Positions 44,788 to 53,354 are shown, numbered from the stretch's first letter. The stretch: 64,000 nt of DNA from Defluviitaleaceae bacterium (GCA_009779915.1 WRBA01000006.1:1-64000), one strand, 5' to 3'. Notes: generated by a model from the letters alone, not told the origin. Numbers and translations: made by a program.

Positions 44788-46659
44788 CTACCTTAACTCG
44801 TTATAAAACAGCTCCCAAATTTCTTCCTTTTCAAGACCCCAAACCCACGCTGCAACTCCGCCTAAGTTATATCTGTGAACCAGCTCCACTTTTTTTGCCA
44901 TAGAACGGTCATCTTCAAGCCATGTGCGGTAACGCCTCATACGGCCGTCTTCAAATATTTCAAATTCGGCATAGTATTTGCCTATATCCTCCTGCCATTC
45001 AAAGACAGCACCGTTATCGGTTTCAAACATACGGCGGGCAAAATTCATACCAAGACTTCGTACACGGAAGCTCTCAACTGACCCATCGTCATTTAATGTT
45101 TCTATCCAAACACGGGTGTAGAAGGGCACTCCAAGTAAAAGCCGCTCAGGAGGCACAGGAAGCTGACCGGGAGGCGGGTTTAGCACCATATTTTGAACAG
45201 CAGTCGTAACAAAGTCTATAGAGGCGTTAGGACCCGGCTCAGGGGAATGTATAGTATGTTCATCATAAGTCATTACGGCAACAAAATCAACAGTTTGAGC
45301 GATTGCGCCGCGGTCATAATACAAACTCCAAGCAGCAGGGACGAACACAGCAGCAGAAAGGATGGCACCCCGCTCTCTCATTGGCGGCCAAAGCTCCCGT
45401 AAAAATTGGTGGAAATACCTTATGTCAACTTGACGTACCCGCTCAAAGTCGATATTTATACCGTCTAAATTATAAGTGTCAATATAATCCAGTATTTGGG
45501 CAATTACAAACTCCCGCCGTTCCTGATTAGAGAGTATAAGACCGGTTACATCACCATCTTCGCTGTCAAAAAGTTTAGGCCAGATATGATAGCCGCGACT
45601 ATGTGCCCATGCCATATAATCCATACAGGCTATCGAAAGGAGTTCGCCGGAATAAGTCTCCCTATTAAAACGGAACCACTGAGGTGATATTACATCAATT
45701 GCGTGGTGGTCGTTTTTAGTCCAAGGAGTGTTTTGAAACTGATACTCCATCATATCCCAAACCATGATAACCTTGCCGTCTATAGGGCGGGCTGGGATGT
45801 GTACAGGAAGGGGGCGGACAGGAGGCAAAATGGCAGTAAGCGCATTTATACTGCCTATATTATCCTCAAGTATATAACCTATTAAACCGGTCTCTGTACG
45901 GACTCGGACGAAAGTATCGTTTATAGAACCCTCCATAAGGCTTTCAAGTCTGCTAAATTCCCGGCTGTGGAGATGGCTTTCCACCTCTTCATCAAAAGAT
46001 AATATATTGAGAGGTGTATTTCCAGGCAAACTTTCTATAACAGGGCTCCATCTGTGAGGCTCAAAGCGTAAAGGGGAAGACGTTGTTGTATCGGCACTAA
46101 AATGTATATCAGCAGCGTGATTTATCCAAACTAAATATCCTTCTGCATGTTCGGCAAAATTTACTTCGGCATTGTATTGGCTCCATAAAAAATCCCGCGG
46201 TATATAGGCAATGCCGTCCCTGTAATATATAGGAGTCGCAAGGGTTTCGGGGATGGCATTTACATAATATGTATTTTCTCCGGCGTCTATACGGATTACG
46301 AAATATTCATCGGTTATTGTAAGACGTCTTGTAGGTGCATCCCAAAATATCCATTCATCTATAAACTCCTCCACGAAAGATACAGGAAGATAAATATCCC
46401 CATTATGTATAATAGGGGGGTGATCCAATGTAATAATTTCACCCTCGAACATCATATGTAGAGCACCGGATTCAAGACCATGAAATTCAAAATAATCAGC
46501 CTGCTCAGAATTAGGCGCAATGGTATTAATAAAAACCACGATAATGCCGGTGCCTAAAAATATGAATACGGCAGCCATAATTATTAAAGGTAAATACCGG
46601 ACGGCTCTCTTTTTTCCTTTATTGTATGAGCCTCTTGTTTGTCTGTCTTTATACTCCAT
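44788..46659 (-). CDS. membrane-anchored GH18 protein with stalk and SH3 regions
   Basis: 623 aa. A basic N terminus, one membrane helix (about 25-48), a copper-amine-oxidase-like stalk domain (about 75-185, VSFVEEFIDEWIFWDAPTRRLTI), an SH3-like part (about 190-280), then a GH18 barrel with LDGINIDFERV (catalytic Glu in DxxDxDxE) and MTYDEH. It resembles spore-cortex or cell-wall N-acetylglucosaminidases of the YaaH/YdhD kind. The start at 46659 has AAAGGAG; an earlier in-frame codon at 46722 lies in repeat DNA. Confidence 0.85.
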   Translation of the reverse strand: MEYKDRQTRGSYNKGKKRAVRYLPLIIMAAVFIFLGTGIIVVFINTIAPNSEQADYFEFHGLESGALHMMFEGEIITLDHPPIIHNGDIYLPVSFVEEFIDEWIFWDAPTRRLTITDEYFVIRIDAGENTYYVNAIPETLATPIYYRDGIAYIPRDFLWSQYNAEVNFAEHAEGYLVWINHAADIHFSADTTTSSPLRFEPHRWSPVIESLPGNTPLNILSFDEEVESHLHSREFSRLESLMEGSINDTFVRVRTETGLIGYILEDNIGSINALTAILPPVRPLPVHIPARPIDGKVIMVWDMMEYQFQNTPWTKNDHHAIDVISPQWFRFNRETYSGELLSIACMDYMAWAHSRGYHIWPKLFDSEDGDVTGLILSNQERREFVIAQILDYIDTYNLDGINIDFERVRQVDIRYFHQFLRELWPPMRERGAILSAAVFVPAAWSLYYDRGAIAQTVDFVAVMTYDEHTIHSPEPGPNASIDFVTTAVQNMVLNPPPGQLPVPPERLLLGVPFYTRVWIETLNDDGSVESFRVRSLGMNFARRMFETDNGAVFEWQEDIGKYYAEFEIFEDGRMRRYRTWLEDDRSMAKKVELVHRYNLGGVAAWVWGLEKEEIWELFYNELR

Positions 46660-46709
46660 TAATATTACTCCTTTATTAAAATCATATATATTCTTTGAAA
46701 GAATCAATA

Positions 46710-46791
46710 GGCAATGGTACATAATTGGTTTCAGACAATTTTTCTATCGCTCTTTGCCTCAACACTCTCCTTGACCTATGCACCGTTGCTA
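46710..46791. repeat. family A element upstream of the GH18 gene
   Basis: GGCAATGGTACATAATTGGTTTCAGACAA at the left and GACCTATGCACCGTTGC at the right, with GCTCTTTGCCTCAAC between. Same size as the 82-bp copy at 9357-9438 but with ACTCTCCTTGACC in place of TTAGG near the right end, a mixed form. Confidence 0.7.
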
Positions 46792-46858
46792 ATAGTATAT
46801 GTCGAATTTTACCACATTTAGAAAGAAATTAACCTTAAGTTTTCTTTAAAGCATAAAA

Positions 46859-47136
46859 AAACTCCCTGATTTTAGTAAATCAAGGAGCTTGGATTGTCGA
46901 CAAATCCCACTTGCATGGAGGGAAGGGCTTGGGAAACCGTAGGTTTACCAAGTTAAATCCGCAAGGCGGGCTTTGCCCGCCTGAGGAAAATCGGCTGTCC
47001 GCAAGCCTTTAGGCTTGCAAGTCGATTTTTCATACAGTACATCGTTAAAATGGCAAAGCCATTTTAACGACAGGCTGGCGACTTGCTCGACAGCCTCAAA
47101 CTCCCTGATTTTAGTAAATCAAGGAGCTTGGATTGT
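46859..47136. repeat. 39-bp direct repeat of a terminator flanking a 200-bp hairpin insert
   Basis: The 39 bp at 46859-46897 are repeated exactly at 47098-47136. Each contains CTCCCTGATTTTAGTAAATC plus AAGGAG, which on the minus strand is a terminator hairpin; only the distal copy is followed by a long T tract (46853-46861). Between them (46898-47097) lie hairpins: GGCGGGC-TTT-GCCCGCC, GCAAGCC-TTTA-GGCTTGC and CGTTAAAATGG-CAAAG-CCATTTTAACG. The likely history is an insertion that duplicated, or recombined within, the divIVA terminator. Confidence 0.75.
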
Positions 47137-47141
47137 TAATA

Positions 47142-47654
47142 TTATTCATCGTTAGGGTCAATGGGAGAATTGTCATAAACACTTATAGTATTACTTGGTA
47201 TGGGGTTATTAGGAATAGGAGGGGGAGGAGTAATCGGAACCTCATGCTGCTGCGGTTGCTGGCTGCCCGCAGTGTGACCACCTAATTCTTCCAAATAATT
47301 ATCAAGCTCATTAACTCTCATTAATATTTCTCTAAAATCAGCGGCATTGGCTTTTAATAAGTATTTTTCAACAAGTTCCGTATAATCTCTTTCAAAGCGA
47401 GCTACTAAGCGGCGCTGCTTGTCGAGAGAGGCAGAAATTTTATCAAGATGCTCAACCGCTTCCTGTTTAATGCTTTTTGCAGCCAAATCAGCATTTCTGA
47501 TAATATTATCGGCGGCGATTTGTGCATTAATCATAGTGTTTGCAATGGCAGCATCCTTGTTTTTGTACTCAAAAATTGTCTTTTCGAGACTGCTGATATA
47601 ATTATCGACCTCATCCGTGTGATATCCATTTTTTACAATATTAAAGCTTGGCAT
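47142..47654 (-). CDS. DivIVA-domain protein
   Basis: 170 aa. The N terminus (FNIVKNGYHTDEVDNYISSLE) is the DivIVA membrane-binding motif with the conserved GY-x-x-x-EVD. A coiled coil (about 25-125) and a Pro/Asn-rich tail follow. DivIVA proteins mark curved membranes at poles and septa and may work with the Min proteins encoded earlier. It ends 6 bp before the terminator repeat. The ribosome site AAAGGATG is moderate. Confidence 0.85.
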   Translation of the reverse strand: MPSFNIVKNGYHTDEVDNYISSLEKTIFEYKNKDAAIANTMINAQIAADNIIRNADLAAKSIKQEAVEHLDKISASLDKQRRLVARFERDYTELVEKYLLKANAADFREILMRVNELDNYLEELGGHTAGSQQPQQHEVPITPPPPIPNNPIPSNTISVYDNSPIDPNDE

Positions 47655-47827
47655 CTTTAAAACATCCTTTCTGTGGTGTATACTGTATATAGTGGCAAAC
47701 TTTGATTAAACAACGACATTTTTCGAAAAAAGTCGAGCAAAATCATATATGTGAATCATTCTAACACAAACAATGTAAATATGCAAACAAAATTACTAAA
47801 AATAACCAAAATTTTAGGAGAATTACA

Positions 47828-48292
47828 ATGGAGCATAGTTTTTTCATGAAAGAAGCCTTAAAAGAAGCTGCAAAGGCTCTTAAAATAAAGGAAGTACCCA
47901 TTGGCTGCGTAATAGTTTTTGATGGCATTATAATAGGCAGAGGGTACAACCGCCGCACAGTGGATAAAAACTCCCTTAAACATGCGGAAATAATTGCAAT
48001 TAACGAAGCCTGCGCGTTTATGGGGGACTGGCGCCTCGAAAACTGTCATATTTTTGTGACAGTGGAGCCTTGCCCTATGTGTGCCGGAGCTATATTACAA
48101 GCCCGTATGAAAAGCCTGTGTTTTGGCACAAAAAATAAAAAGGCAGGGGCTTGCGGTTCCGTTATAGATATTTTTACCAATAATGGGTTTAATCATACAG
48201 TGGAGGTAAAATCTGAGATTATGGCACAAGAATGCGGCGAGCTTATGAGCGGTTTTTTTGCCGGACTTAGAAAGGGTGAAGATTTAGCCTAA
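47828..48292 (+). CDS. tadA: tRNA adenosine(34) deaminase
   Basis: 154 aa. Zinc-dependent deaminase motifs HAEIIAINEA (His and catalytic Glu, about residues 55-64) and PCPMCAGAI (about 83-91). It makes inosine at the wobble position of tRNA-Arg(ACG). Placed close upstream of the SRP RNA and dnaX, a common Firmicutes order. GGAG site. The 3' end overlaps the convergent RHH gene by 4 bp. Confidence 0.93.
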   Translation: MEHSFFMKEALKEAAKALKIKEVPIGCVIVFDGIIIGRGYNRRTVDKNSLKHAEIIAINEACAFMGDWRLENCHIFVTVEPCPMCAGAILQARMKSLCFGTKNKKAGACGSVIDIFTNNGFNHTVEVKSEIMAQECGELMSGFFAGLRKGEDLA

Positions 48293-48477
48293 TCTTCGCC
48301 TTCTTCAGATACCTCAATTTCAATTACACCATGCTCTTTTTCAAAATCTCTTATAGACTTGTGAATAAGATACATTATTTGACCGCTTACTGAGCGGTCA
48401 TCATATTTTGCTACATAATGAAATTTTTTAAGAGTGGTATCGTTGATACGCATACCAAAATGACGTTGTTTATCCAT
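48289..48477 (-). CDS. small Arc/MetJ-like ribbon-helix-helix protein
   Basis: 62 aa. HFGMRINDTTLKKFHYVAKYDDRSVSGQIMYLIHKSIRDFE fits a ribbon-helix-helix DNA-binding fold: a short strand FGMRIN, then two helices with the turn between. The tail is acidic. Arc-like proteins of this size are repressors, sometimes antitoxins; no toxin gene lies beside it. AAAGGAG site. Confidence 0.72.
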   Translation of the reverse strand: MDKQRHFGMRINDTTLKKFHYVAKYDDRSVSGQIMYLIHKSIRDFEKEHGVIEIEVSEEGED

Positions 48478-48617
48478 ATTTAATCTCCTTTAGCTGAAAA
48501 TAAACTAATAATGTGTTTATCTTAAGTCAAAATTATGATACAATTCCTGTATGTTCTAATTATTAGATTAATACTAGTTAATTATCAGCACTTAATTTAA
48601 GCGAAGGAGGTACCAAT

Positions 48618-48824
48618 ATGAATTGTACACAATATTACTGTATTTACAGTAGAAGGAAAAAATGCATATTAGATAATCCCAGAATAAACTCGGAAGGTGT
48701 ATGCGAAGACTGCATCATAGTATCTTCAGATAAGAATTTTAATGAAGCGAAAAAAGAAAAAGAATTACAGAAAATGAAGGATTATTGGGCTAAACAAGAC
48801 AAGGTCAATCTTGACAATATGTAG
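48618..48824 (+). CDS. small Cys-containing protein, unknown
   Basis: 68 aa. Five Cys in the first half (NCTQYYCIYS, KCILDN, VCEDCII) suggest a small zinc knuckle; the second half is a charged helix. A strong GAAGGAGGT site 7 nt before the ATG supports real translation. No family is recognised. Confidence 0.6.
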   Translation: MNCTQYYCIYSRRKKCILDNPRINSEGVCEDCIIVSSDKNFNEAKKEKELQKMKDYWAKQDKVNLDNM

Positions 48825-48829
48825 TTAGT

Positions 48830-48990
48830 GTGGTACGCTAGTTTTCTAAAAGGGTTAGATATGCGAAATAGTTTTTAGCGTCGCAGACTTTAATCCCCAG
48901 GGCGAGCTTTGCTCGTCCGATAACAAACGGTAAAAGCCGTAAAAATGCAAGGACGGCGCAGTCGGCAGTGCGTTTTTACGAAATTAAAAC
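48830..48990. repeat. family G block before the SRP RNA (inverted)
   Basis: Read on the minus strand it has the hairpin CGTAAAAACGCA...TGCATTTTTACG, GACGAGC-AAA-GCTCGCC and the end motif GTCTGCGACGCTAAA (48874-48888). It is the mirror image of the blocks at 12187-12336 and 19297-19411. Confidence 0.55.
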
Positions 48991-48993
48991 TTT

Positions 48994-49177
48994 CCGTGCT
49001 AGCCGGGGCGTTAGCGGCGTCTTGTACCGATAGCTTTAGTTGGGGTGATGTTTGCATTAGGTTTTTGGGTCTTATACGGTGATTTCCTGTGAAGCGTGTC
49101 AGGTTCGGAAGAAAGCAGCACTAAGCGGTTCTGGTCATGCGTGTAAATCCTCCCAATTATCAACTGCAAATGCACGG
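48994..49177 (+). ncRNA. ffs: signal recognition particle RNA (Alu-type, short)
   Basis: About 184 nt. The 5' CCGTGCTAGCCGGGGCGTTAGCGG is the Alu-domain start of large Firmicute SRP RNAs, and the 3' TGCACGG pairs with CCGTGC(T). The universally conserved S-domain loop GTCAGGTTCGGAAGAAAGCAGC is at about 49108-49129. Large SRP RNAs are generally about 260-280 nt, so this one is shortened in the linker helix. It is followed by a terminator and dnaX. An apparent N-terminal extension of dnaX through this region is not real. Ends are estimated from pairing. Confidence 0.9.
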
Positions 49178-49192
49178 ATTTTTAATAGGAAC

Positions 49193-49218
49193 AGCCTTGC
49201 GCTTTGCGGGGCTTTTTT
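49193..49218 (+). terminator. terminator of the SRP RNA
   Basis: GCCTTGC and GCGGGGC form a 7-bp stem (two T-G pairs) with loop GCTTT, then six T. It falls between the RNA and dnaX. Confidence 0.75.
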
Positions 49219-49235
49219 GTGAGTGGAGGATGATT

Positions 49236-50837
49236 ATGCCCCATTTAGCTTTATATAGACGGCTTCGTCCAAAGGATTTTTCAGAAATAATAGGGCAGGA
49301 GCATATAGTACGGATACTTAAAAACCAGCTTAGTACAGGCACTGTCAGTCATGCCTATCTTTTTTGCGGCACAAGAGGCACAGGTAAGACTTCTATGGCA
49401 AAAATCCTTGCAAAGGCACTAAATTGCACAAATTTAACTGATGACGGACCTTGTGGGGAATGCCAAAGCTGCATTGCCGCCGCGCAAAATCGTAATTTAA
49501 ACATAATCGAAATAGATGCCGCGTCTAACAACGGTGTTGATAATATTCGTGAAATAAGGGAAGAGGTAAAATACCCCCCTCAAGATAATGGAGTAAAGGT
49601 TTATATTATTGATGAGGTTCATATGCTTTCAACCGGGGCTTTTAACGCCCTTTTAAAGACCTTGGAGGAGCCGCCTGCAAAAGTTGTATTTATTTTAGCC
49701 ACGACGGATCCTCAGCGTATTCCCGCAACTATACTTTCAAGATGTGTACGCCTTGATTTCAGGCGCATTACAGTGGATGAAATGAACGCGGCATTAAGAG
49801 AGTTTACAGGTGCGGAAAATATACAAATAACCGATGAGGCATTAAGATATATTTGCTCTATCTCAGACGGTGCAATGCGGGATGCTCTGAGTCTATTAGA
49901 TCAGTGCATATCCTACTATCCTGATGAGGAGATTGGGCTAAATAATGTTTTGGAACTGACAGGTGCGGTGGATAACCGTGTTTTCTTTGATTTAATGGAA
50001 GCGTTAATAGCCTTTGACAGCGGGAAATCCTTGAGCGTTATAGATGATATGGTGAATAAGGGTCGCGATGTCAACCGTTTTATTTCGGATTTTATTTATC
50101 ATCTTAGAAATCTTTTGATAATAACTTCATCTGAAGCTACAGGGGATATACTCGTTTCGGAACGAGAAAAATATATAGAACAGGGCAAGAAAGCGGGCAG
50201 CCAGCGTATTATGGCTTTTATACATGAATTTTCGGCACTTTCTGCTGCTTTGCGCTTTTCATTTAATGAACGGATAATGCTTGAATGTTTGTGCATTAAA
50301 CTGTGTAATCCGCAAAGTGATGAAAGTGGGGATAACAGTGCCCTTATAGCACGGATTGAGAAGCTTGAGAGTATACCTCGGGCTGTAAGTTTGCCAAAGG
50401 CTGAAAAAGTGCCTCAGCCTGACGATACGATAAAACCGTGGGCCCCCAGCGGACTGCCTAAACCTACAGCTAAGTCCATATCTAAGTCCTTGCCAAAAGA
50501 TATAGATACCGTTGTTTCCGAGTGGCCAGCTTTTAGGAAAACTTTCCAAGCCCCTATAAGTGCCTTTCTTGAAGATACTAGGCTGGAGCCTTTGGGAGAA
50601 GGTTTGTGTATTGTGTTTTCCAACAACTCTTGGATATCCCATGTAAGCGAACGTAAAGGTATGATAAGTGAGGCGTTTTTGGAAAAATATGGTAAAGATT
50701 TCCCTCTGACTTTTATAGCCGCATCAGAATATAATATCAGGCATGGAGAAAAGAGCAGCGAGCCGGATACTAAAAAAGCAGACGCGGCAAAACAGCTGGC
50801 GGAGAAGCTTGGTAATGTGGAGATAGAGTGGGAGTAA
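49236..50837 (+). CDS. dnaX: DNA polymerase III subunits gamma/tau
   Basis: 533 aa. AAA+ clamp-loader with GTRGTGKTSMAK (Walker A, about 45-56), the four-Cys zinc module (CTNLTDDGPCGECQSC, about 64-79), DEVHMLS (Walker B, about 126-132), and TTDPQRIPATILSRC (sensor 1 and SRC motif). The tau tail is about 170 aa. The ATG at 49236 has GGAGG 6 nt upstream; earlier in-frame codons lie in the SRP RNA and its terminator. Confidence 0.95.
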   Translation: MPHLALYRRLRPKDFSEIIGQEHIVRILKNQLSTGTVSHAYLFCGTRGTGKTSMAKILAKALNCTNLTDDGPCGECQSCIAAAQNRNLNIIEIDAASNNGVDNIREIREEVKYPPQDNGVKVYIIDEVHMLSTGAFNALLKTLEEPPAKVVFILATTDPQRIPATILSRCVRLDFRRITVDEMNAALREFTGAENIQITDEALRYICSISDGAMRDALSLLDQCISYYPDEEIGLNNVLELTGAVDNRVFFDLMEALIAFDSGKSLSVIDDMVNKGRDVNRFISDFIYHLRNLLIITSSEATGDILVSEREKYIEQGKKAGSQRIMAFIHEFSALSAALRFSFNERIMLECLCIKLCNPQSDESGDNSALIARIEKLESIPRAVSLPKAEKVPQPDDTIKPWAPSGLPKPTAKSISKSLPKDIDTVVSEWPAFRKTFQAPISAFLEDTRLEPLGEGLCIVFSNNSWISHVSERKGMISEAFLEKYGKDFPLTFIAASEYNIRHGEKSSEPDTKKADAAKQLAEKLGNVEIEWE

Positions 50838-50916
50838 TTATACAAACAATGTGGCGAGGCATATTTTACTGATGAAGTTATATAATGTAGCGTAATATAA
50901 AAGGAGGCTGAATTTT

Positions 50917-51270
50917 ATGGCAAAAGGCAGAGGCGGTATGGGACCTATGGGTGGCATGGGCGGCGGCATGAATATGAATAATCTTATGAAGCAAGCCCAA
51001 AAAATGCAGCAGCAAATGGCAGAGGCGCAAGCAACCCTTGCTGAGAAAAATCTTGAAGTAACTTCAGGGGGCGGTGCGATTAAGATTATTATAACCGGCG
51101 CGAAGGAGATTAAAGAGATTAAGCTTAAAGCTGACGTAGTTGACCCGGATGATGTGGAAATGCTTGAGGATTTACTTCTTTCCGCAATTAATGAGGCTTT
51201 TAGGCAGGCTGAGGAGCTTTCGAATAAGGAAATGGGCAAGTTTACCGGTGGAATGGGGTTACCCTTTTAG
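50917..51270 (+). CDS. ybaB: YbaB/EbfC nucleoid-associated protein
   Basis: 117 aa. A Met/Gly-rich start ([17 protein letters not shown]) precedes the family core [19 protein letters not shown]...[24 protein letters not shown] small dimeric DNA-binding protein that sits between dnaX and recR in most bacteria. AAAGGAGG site. The glycine-rich head is typical of clostridial members. Confidence 0.94.
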   Translation: MAKGRGGMGPMGGMGGGMNMNNLMKQAQKMQQQMAEAQATLAEKNLEVTSGGGAIKIIITGAKEIKEIKLKADVVDPDDVEMLEDLLLSAINEAFRQAEELSNKEMGKFTGGMGLPF

Positions 51271-51288
51271 GGCTAGGGAGGATTACAA

Positions 51289-51885
51289 CTGAATTATTAC
51301 GGAGACTGTGTAACACGACTTATAGAGGAATTTAACAAGCTGCCGGGGATTGGTGCTAAATCGGCCCAGCGGCTTGCTTTTCATGTGATAAATATGGATA
51401 TGGATAGTGCCGCAGCTCTTTCAAACTCTATAGTGGAAGCCAGGAAAAATTCGAAATTTTGCAATATATGCTGTAATTTAACCGACAAGTATATATGCAA
51501 TATATGCGACTCACATAAAAGGAACCAAAGCCTTATTATGGTGGTGGAAGATCCGCGGGATATGGCTGCTTATGAAAAAATAGGTGAATTTGACGGGCTG
51601 TATCATATACTTAATGGGCGCCTTTCGCCAATGAATGGAATAGGACCTGATGATATTCGTATAAAAGAGCTTATTAAACGGCTTGATGAAAGGGTTTTAG
51701 AAGTTGTCCTCGCAACTAACCCTAATGTTGAAGGGGAAGCCACCGCTATGTATATTGCAAAGCTTGTAAAGCCCTTAGGTATATCTGTAACAAGGATTGC
51801 TCATGGAGTGCCGGTTGGCAGCGACTTAGAGCAAGTAGACGGGCTTACACTGTCAAGGGCTCTTTCAGGGCGTATAGAAATATAA
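51289..51885 (+). CDS. recR: recombination protein RecR, apparently starting at CTG
   Basis: 198 aa. Full RecR is present only if reading begins before the first GTG (51385). The in-frame codons from 51289 read (CTG)[18 protein letters not shown] and [14 protein letters not shown], which is the conserved RecR N terminus with its helix-hairpin-helix. The rest has the zinc finger [16 protein letters not shown] and the Toprim domain (MVVEDPRDM). CTG at 51289-51291 has AGGGAGG (51275-51281) with a 7-nt spacer, and no ATG, GTG or TTG is in frame nearby. RecR works with RecF/RecO in gap repair. Confidence 0.88.
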   Translation: MNYYGDCVTRLIEEFNKLPGIGAKSAQRLAFHVINMDMDSAAALSNSIVEARKNSKFCNICCNLTDKYICNICDSHKRNQSLIMVVEDPRDMAAYEKIGEFDGLYHILNGRLSPMNGIGPDDIRIKELIKRLDERVLEVVLATNPNVEGEATAMYIAKLVKPLGISVTRIAHGVPVGSDLEQVDGLTLSRALSGRIEI

Positions 51886-51952
51886 TGTGATACCCTCCCT
51901 ATAAGAGCCTGCTTAATATCTCCATGAATACATATGTCATATATTGATTTGG

Positions 51953-51998
51953 AATGTCACTTATCGCCCATAACTAATATGGAGAGATAGGTGACATT
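51953..51998. promoter_or_regulatory. inverted repeat before the WYL operator
   Basis: AATGTCACTTATC (51953-51965) and GATAGGTGACATT (51986-51998) pair at 12 of 13 positions around a 20-nt loop. It contains the same TGTCA/TGACA half-sites as the operator a few bases on, so it may be a second binding site or the recR terminator arm. A lone family H half-end lies before it, at about 51905-51923. Confidence 0.5.
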
Positions 51999-52000
51999 TT

Positions 52001-52040
52001 ATAATATGACATGGAGTTGTCAAGTAAAAATGCTATAGTA
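52001..52040 (+). promoter_or_regulatory. WYL-regulator promoter and operator, site 1
   Basis: The palindrome TGACA-N6-TGTCA (52007-52022) is followed after 11 bp by TGCTATAGTA, an extended -10 box. Aligned without gaps to 52981-53020 it shares ATAATATGACA, GTTGTC and TGCTATA at identical spacing. It lies 42 bp before the WYL gene and suggests autoregulation. Confidence 0.72.
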
Positions 52041-52081
52041 GTGTAGTGATTGATGACAGATAATTGATGATAGGTGATAGT

Positions 52082-52984
52082 ATGCAAGTAAACAGACTCT
52101 TTGAAATAATCTACCTCCTCCTGAACAAAAAGCGTGTAACGGCAAAAGAGCTTGCTGAACGCTTTGAGGTTTCGACCCGGACAATTTATCGTGATATAGA
52201 TACAATAAGTTTAGCGGGGATACCTATATATACAGAAAAAGGCAAAGGTGGGGGCATTAGCCTGCTCCCTGATTTTGTTTTAAATAAATCCCTATTAAGT
52301 GATGAGGAGCAAAACGAGATTTTGCTGGCACTTCAAGGGCTTTCCCATATACAGTCAGCTGAAAATGGTCAAGTGCTGCAGAAGCTATCCGCAATATTTA
52401 ATAAGACGGCAGCTAATTGGCTTGAAGTGGATTTTTCTGACTGGAGTTTTGCAAACGGGGATATATTTAACAATTTCAAAACTGCTATACTGGAGCGAAG
52501 AGTTTGCGAATTTGACTATTACAGTACTTATGGAGAGAAAACTCACCGCAAAGTGGAGCCTGTTCAGCTTTGGTTTAAAGCAAAAGCGTGGTATCTTAAG
52601 GCTTTTTGCTTAAGAAGGCAGGATATGAGACTGTTTAAATTAACAAGAGTACGCAATTTAACAGTTCACGACGAAGTTTTTCATGAGCGGGATTTATTAG
52701 GGATTCCACCCTCTCCTGATCCTCCCAGACCTCAAAAGCAAGATGTATTTTTGCGTCTTAAAATTGCACCTGAAATGGCATACCATGTTTATGGTGAGTA
52801 TGAATGGGATGTGGAGGAAGTTTGTGATGACGGCAGTTTTATCGTGTCCACAAAATGGCTGGAGGATAATTGGATGTACGGTGTAATCCTTTCTTTTGGA
52901 GAGTATATGGAAGTCTTAGAGCCTTCTCATATAAGAGAAATCATAAAAGAAAAAGGGAAAAAAATATGGGGGAAATATTTATAA
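52082..52984 (+). CDS. WYL-domain transcriptional regulator (YafY/DeoR-type)
   Basis: 300 aa. N-terminal winged HTH (MQVNRLFEIIYLLLNKKRVTAKELAERFEVSTRTIYRDI), WYL domain (about 135-215, with EPVQLWFKAKAWYLKAFC in place of the WYL motif) and the C-terminal extension WCX (about 220-300). WYL proteins sense nucleic acids or small ligands and often control DNA-damage or phage-defence genes. The start at 52082 has AGGTGA upstream. Twin operators lie before it and before the next gene. Confidence 0.9.
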   Translation: MQVNRLFEIIYLLLNKKRVTAKELAERFEVSTRTIYRDIDTISLAGIPIYTEKGKGGGISLLPDFVLNKSLLSDEEQNEILLALQGLSHIQSAENGQVLQKLSAIFNKTAANWLEVDFSDWSFANGDIFNNFKTAILERRVCEFDYYSTYGEKTHRKVEPVQLWFKAKAWYLKAFCLRRQDMRLFKLTRVRNLTVHDEVFHERDLLGIPPSPDPPRPQKQDVFLRLKIAPEMAYHVYGEYEWDVEEVCDDGSFIVSTKWLEDNWMYGVILSFGEYMEVLEPSHIREIIKEKGKKIWGKYL

Positions 52985-53020
52985 TATGACACTATGTTGT
53001 CGCATTTAGCTGCTATAATA
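52981..53020 (+). promoter_or_regulatory. WYL-regulator promoter and operator, site 2
   Basis: ATAATATGAC-ACTATGTTGT-CGCATTTAGC-TGCTATAATA lines up with site 1 over 40 bp. It overlaps the stop codon of the WYL gene (52982-52984) and lies 40 bp before the 91-residue gene. So the gene pair that follows has its own promoter under the same control. Confidence 0.72.
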
Positions 53021-53059
53021 TTGAACAGAAATAAAACCACTATATTAGGAGGAATAATT

Positions 53060-53335
53060 ATGGACAAGCTGATTGCAAATGTACAAGTTTTGATAAAGGT
53101 GGAAACTGAGCATCCGAATTTGCTGGACCCTCAGTTACTGGGCTATCTTAAAGAATGGCTTTTACTTGACAACTCAGATAAAGAGGCGGCAATACCTAAA
53201 TTGCAAAAATCACTTACCGATGGGTTGGATGTGGATTTAACAGGCACTATGTGGGAAGAGGAATGGCTTGCCAATGGAAAAGTATGCCTTTGTGACGCTT
53301 GCGTAGTCGCCAGAAAGTGCATAGATGGTATATAG
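53060..53335 (+). CDS. small protein of unknown function in the WYL-Fpg operon
   Basis: 91 aa. Helical, with a C-terminal Cys cluster CLCDACVVARKC that could bind zinc. No family is recognised. AGGAGG site 7 nt from the ATG; an earlier in-frame start overlapping the WYL gene lies within the operator and is not used. It is 19 bp before the glycosylase gene, probably co-transcribed. Confidence 0.7.
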   Translation: MDKLIANVQVLIKVETEHPNLLDPQLLGYLKEWLLLDNSDKEAAIPKLQKSLTDGLDVDLTGTMWEEEWLANGKVCLCDACVVARKCIDGI

Positions 53336-53354
53336 CCTGTAAGGAGGTAAGGCA

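Noticed and set aside
46859-47136. A possible mini CRISPR from the two 39-bp repeats
   Set aside because: Only two repeats, a 200-bp spacer with its own hairpins, no cas genes, and the repeats are terminators.
48289-48477. RHH protein as half of a toxin-antitoxin pair
   Set aside because: No toxin-like gene is next to it on the same strand; the neighbour tadA is convergent.
49137-49235. A longer N terminus of dnaX
   Set aside because: These codons overlap the SRP RNA and its terminator; the ATG at 49236 has GGAGG and fits the family.
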